From NCBI GenBank assembly GCA_905183005.1, contig CAJJDO010000067.1, forward strand, positions 1 to 64,000: 64,000 nucleotides of DNA, in the 5' to 3' direction. The notes below the pieces were generated by a model. That model was not told the origin of the DNA, searched no databases, and was given only the letters and a program-made list of their open reading frames with translations. This document shows, piece by piece, positions 59,067 to 64,000 of this stretch (position 1 is its first letter; every line of letters starts with the position of its first letter). The position numbers were made by a program, and so were the translations under genes. This DNA is from Paramecium pentaurelia (lineage: Eukaryota > Ciliophora > Oligohymenophorea > Peniculida > Parameciidae).

Positions 59067-62000
59067 TCATTTAAATCCTTCCTTAGCAATATCTTCTACA
59101 ATTTATCTCCAATGTTAGTTTATCATATTTGCAGGTTCACTATTTATGGTTTCTATGAATTATCCAATTTCAGTTGATCCTTAGTCTAGAGTTGAGAATA
59201 ATCCTTTATAAGTAGTACTTACTATCATATCATGAACTTTTTTTCCACAAATTTAAAGATGAGTGATAATATAATTTTCCTTTGAAAATGCATAGACGAA
59301 TTTAGAAAATGCATTGAAATATGAATCTGTTTCACTAAGTTTAGGATTAAATGCTCCACCATTTATCTTTTTAAATTCTCCTTCTTCAACCATTTCACAA
59401 TAATAATATTCTTCTTTATCTATAATAATTATAAATTTAATATTTACCTTTAGACTTTAAAATAAACTATCTAGCAATTTGATAATCTCCTTCTTTTAAT
59501 TTTTATGATTTTAATATTTTATTAAATTATTCCATTAATAATTAACATAAGAAATTATTTTTAGACATTTCAATTGCTTCATCTATATTAGTAAATGGAT
59601 CATTTTAAGAAATTAAATCTTTTCTTAAAAAGTATTTTCCTTTAAATTCATTTTAATCTGCCTCTTTTACAATACTTAAATAACCCTTAAAAAATGTAGA
59701 TTTAGCATTTGGTAAAATACTTCTATTTAATTTGACATTACCCTTTGGATTCTTATTTAAACATTGTTCAAATAAAAAATATTAATTTTTTTTCAAAAGT
59801 TCTTTTGCTTTATTAAATTCAAAATTAATCTCAAAAATTTCATAATCTTTCAAATCAAACTAAGCAGTCTAATCTTTTTCAATTTAGTAAATTTTATTAG
59901 GGGATTACATTAATTTATCCATTAAACCAATAACTTTATCATAATATTTATCATCTTGCATTTGCTTTGATAATTTCTTTAAAATATGATCTTTGATCTC
60001 TAATTTTTAATTACTTTATTCTATCTCAGACTTCATTCCTTAAATTATTACATTCATTTATTATTTAAATACTTCATTTGCATCTTAATCATTACTAATT
60101 TATTCATCTTTTTATTTTAATTAATTTTAAAGTTTATTTAATTTAATGTCTAAATAACTTATCTCTCCATCTTTTGTTGTTATCTATGTTTTAAAGTATC
60201 TAATTTTTTCTTAATTTTCTTAATTTAATTTATTTTGATCATTAATATCTTTTTCCAATTTAATGATTTAATTTTTAAGTCTTGATATTTCATTTTAATT
60301 AACTTATCCTCCATTTTCTTTTATTTCTATTTCTTCTTTTAATCTTTATAATTAATTTTTTAACTCTTAACATTCTCTATCAATTGATTCTTTTTATAAT
60401 TATAAGTTTTTGGATTCATTTTTATATTTATCAGATTCTAATCCTTTTTTCCTAATATCTTCTTTCCATTATTCAATTTAATCATTCAATTATTCTATAT
60501 TTTAATTTAAATTGAATATTTGTTAAGCATAATCAACAATTTTAGCCTCAAAATTTTATATATGATTTTGTAACTACTAGTTATCATACTCCAATTATTA
60601 AATGGTTAATGTTAATTATTTATTTTAACTTTATAATTTTTTATTTTCTATTTCTTTATTTGAAAGAGTAGAAGTTGCACCTTAAACTTCCATATGTGTA
60701 TTCCTATAATTCATTTCCAATTCATTATTTTTATCTTTTAGTTGTTTTATATCTCTTTCATATTTTCTAATTTTCTCATTTAATTATGTAATAGTATTTT
60801 CAGATTAAGTTTAACTCTCATTAGCTTTATCTTTTTCTTATTTTAACAATTTTTTTTATTTATCTGTATCTTATTTTTAAATTTATAATTAATCTTATAA
60901 ATCTTATATCTACTGTTATAAATTTCCTATATATATAGCATAATCATTATTTGCTTAGTAAATGGTTATTTACTACTGCTATATCTATTATTCCATTAAA
61001 GTCTTTAACTCACTATATATATGTTACTATTTACACTAATAATTATTTTAGTCTTAATTTATTTTAGTTATTTCATTATTTAAATCTTCATTCTTTTTTT
61101 ATAATTTATCATTGTTTGTTATTTATGTTTAAATATCATCCTATAATTATCTAATATTCTCATCTTGAGCATTACATTTATTAGTCATCTGATTTAATTA
61201 CAATTCAAGCTTATTATATTTTTCTTAAATTTCTTATATTTCTTTTTCTTTTTCAGCTTTCATCTTTTCAATTTCTGCTTGTTTTGTTAATTATTATATT
61301 TCTATTTTAAGCGACATTTCTTTTTCTTTCATTTCTTCCACTAATCTATATAGTCTCTATTAAGTCTCTAATAATCCTTCATAATTTTCTTGATTATTAT
61401 TCAATTTTCCTTGAAAATTATTGGTATTTGTTACTTTTTTTAATATTTTTTTTTTTATTTCTTCAGTCTCTTTATTTAATTGATCTATATTTTAGGTTAA
61501 GTTCATAATTGTTAAGCTGTTATTTTAGTTTTCAGCCTCTAAATTTAATTTTGAATCTATTAATTACTAGTTCTCTTCCACTAAATATTGAATGTCTTAA
61601 GTTAATTTCTTATTTATATTATTTAATTTTATAATTTCTTATTCTTTACTTGAAAGAGTAGTATTATCATCATTTTTAGCATTATGTATAATAGCAGTCG
61701 AAACGCTCAATTCCTATGGACTAATTCTATCTTTTAGTTATTTTAATTCTTTTTCATATTTTTTAATTTTATCAATTTACTATTTGATAGTATTTTCAGA
61801 TTTAAACAAATTATTGTTAATTTTTTCTAATTTTTCTTTTTCTCCTTTTAACAATGATTGATATTTTTCTGTTTCTTATTTTGAATTTTATAATTAAGCT
61901 TATAAATCTTTAATCTAAATTTATAGATTTTCTAAATTATTAATTTAAAAAGTATTATTCGTTTAAGCAGCATTAATATAATTTTGTTACATTAATTAAG

Positions 62001-62496
62001 ACATTTAATTCAAACAAGTTTGCCAAACTTAATTTATTGCATTTTTTTCAGAAGTTATTGAAACTACTTATATGTGTAATTCATGATTGTTATTTTATTA
62101 CTTTTAATTTTCTTCTTTTAATTTTTTAATCTTTTATTTTTGACTATTGCTTTTATTAATTATCTAATTTAATTCTAATTCAAGTTTTGTATTTTTATCC
62201 TAAAATACTATAATTTATTTTTCTTATTCATTTTTTATGTTTTCAATTTCCTTAAACTCTTTATAAAGGTAATTAGCGTCATAAACCTTAAAGTATATTA
62301 AATCCTTCATCTAATTATTTTAAGTTTCAGAATTTGATGATTTATATTATGTTTCAGAAATATCAATAAGAATCATGTTTTCATAATGTATTTAATTTGT
62401 TTTTTTTAGCAATTCATTTTTGACATTTTAGAGTTCACAATCAATATGAATAATTTCTTTATTAGGCATCTCGCAAATGATTTTACAATTTGACAT
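59067..62496 (-). CDS. very long coiled-coil protein with an internal duplication
   Basis: ATG 62496 (MSNCKIICEMPNKEIIHID) to TGA 59067-59069, about 1100 residues with only a few short introns. After a 60-residue head the protein is continuous coiled coil (Glu/Lys/Gln/Asn/Leu). A segment at about 61620-61990 is repeated at about 60640-60990. The last 250 residues turn globular (SETDSYFNAFSKFVYAF; IGQFIETINSEPANMI; HWRQIVEDIAKEGFK). No motor or enzymatic motif. A structural cortical or basal-body role is the usual guess for such proteins, not shown here. Confidence 0.78.
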
Positions 62497-64000
62497 TAAA
62501 TATTATTAATAGAATTTAGAATTTTTTTTAATGATAAAAATAAGAAACTATAGGAATCTAAATAAAAAATATCAAATTTCTGAACAAAAATAATAAAACC
62601 ATCTTTAGAATTGGATAAATCAAATTTTGAATTTTTAAGAAAAAATAAAAATGAAATGATATATATAAAGTTATAGGATAAAAATTAATTGATTAATTAC
62701 TTCAAATTAGTTCAGGTTACTTAACAATAACTAAAAGCTTCTGTCTTACAAAGTATCTCAATTGTTTTTATTATAATTGTTTTTGAAAGTAATTCCAAAC
62801 AAATCTTTTGGAATAATAATAATAATAATAATAATAAATAGATAATTTAAATATTAATAATATTTATCTAAATTTATATAATATTTTAGGTTTATAAACA
62901 AATAATGATTTAATTGTTTGATTTACTTAATAAATATCAATATTGATAATAAAGTAATCAAAGTTTTCTTCAATTATCTATTAGATTAGTTATTGTCTTA
63001 TTTGAATTACCTAACTAAGCTGTTTGGATTATTGTTTTATATTTCACTATATATATTTATTATATTGACAAGTTTACTAGAACTGGTTAACTTCCAATTT
63101 AAATCTAAATGTATATATTTTTTGACTTGATTATAACTACTCAAAATATGAATTAAAGCATTCAGTTAGAGAGTTTAAGATTTTTCTCTTAATATCTAAT
63201 TACAACAACATATCAATCACAGGTTATTTAGAAAAATGAAATATTTTTACTACATAACAATATCATTAAAATTATAAACACTATTTTTTAGAAATAATAA
63301 AAAATAATGTTATTAAATGAAATCTTCAAAATCAAATACAATAAATATTTAATATGTAATGAACAAATTAAATTAATCAATATAAGGATTTTAAAGTAGA
63401 CTAATTTTAAATCAGAGTTTAAAGGTTAATTAATGTTCTTATTTATTAATTTGAAATTATTTTAATAGATCAAATATTCATAGAAATGGATGAATTCACA
63501 ATGTTCTTTTATTATTTGGATTTAAGCAATCTATAAAAAGATAAAAAGCGATAATGAATTAAAAAAATAATAGTTCATAATTTTAGATGTTTAATTGGAG
63601 AATTTGAAAAAAAATATAATTTTAATCAAAATTCAAATAAAACAATAAATTTGAATATTATTTTACATTATTATAAATTATAAGGTATAGAATCAATTTT
63701 TATAAAATGATAATAGATTAATAATTTTTAAAGTATTCATACTATTAGCAAATAGATTTAAAAATAAGTAATCAATAAAAGATATAATGTCCTTTTTGTG
63801 AATAAAATTTATATCTTTTAGATATGCTTGTTAATGCAAAAAACCTATTTAACATTTTTAATTGTGGAATATTTATAATGTAATGTGTAAATGTTTCTAT
63901 AAAAATCATGATATTTTATATTATATTCAAAACTATAATTACTATTTTGCCAAAAAAGGAAAATCTTAAAATAATTCTTATGCTAAAGGGATATTTGGAA
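62497..64000. other. AT-rich region without a recognisable gene
   Basis: About 1.5 kb to the window end. It contains an (AAT)n tract near 62812-62838 and otherwise only short frames. A promoter for the minus-strand coiled-coil gene should lie at its left end. Confidence 0.5.
62812..62838. repeat. (AAT)n microsatellite
   Basis: Nine AAT units in tandem, outside any gene I can call. Confidence 0.9.

Overview
The window reads as somatic-style DNA of a ciliate, most likely a Paramecium. It is very AT-rich. Every gene I could translate uses TGA as its only stop, with TAA and TAG read as glutamine. Nearly all genes are broken by tiny introns, mostly 20-31 nt and GTA...TAG, which restore the reading frame exactly when removed. 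A standard-code ORF caller therefore sees almost none of the real genes. All gene models here were made by hand translation; no search was run. Because only one codon stops translation, open frames of 100-180 codons occur by chance, so I relied on family motifs, intron fit and stop position rather than length.

Layout. 1-9500 is gene-poor: a broken WD40/pentapeptide gene (1021-1821), a few GC-richer coding-like islands (about 5408-5660, 6975-7160, 7402-8711) and a tRNA-like scrap, set in very AT-rich DNA. From 9528 the window becomes gene-dense. 9528-13140 (+) holds an unknown protein and a five-helix prominin-like membrane protein. 13616-19736 (-) holds an HMG-box protein, an RCC1/TKL-kinase fusion and a calcyphosin-like EF-hand protein. 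19767-24425 (+) holds a PH/papain-like protein, a DHHC palmitoyltransferase, a VTA1/LIP5 ESCRT cofactor and an acidic Q-rich protein; the first three genes overlap by ATGA at both junctions. 24700-27902 (-) holds an NPC1-N-like protein, a RING-PHD protein and an unknown. 28789-31129 (+) holds an LRR/coiled-coil/EF-hand protein and a small protein. A disordered protein lies at 32351-34136 (-).

34202-38265 (+) holds a sperm-tail PG-repeat (STPGR) protein, a large multi-spanning membrane protein and a basic protein. 39264-48240 (-) holds a B-box/TPR protein containing tandem repeats that each carry an intron, a coiled-coil protein, a small Golgi-type membrane protein, a second STPGR protein and glutamine synthetase. 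48868-53145 (+) holds a Mic10-like MICOS subunit, a fatty acyl-CoA reductase and a cullin. 53284-55846 (-) is a hybrid histidine kinase. 56691-58788 (+) is a furin-like Cys-rich surface protein. 59067-62496 (-) is a long coiled-coil protein. 62497-64000 shows no gene.

The gene set is typical of a free-living ciliate: ciliary or cytoskeletal proteins (STPGR, calcyphosin-like, coiled coils), membrane traffic (DHHC, VTA1, COPI-associated-like), signalling (TKL kinase, histidine kinase) and housekeeping metabolism. I saw no CRISPR array, rRNA or clear intact transposon, and no telomere repeat at either edge.
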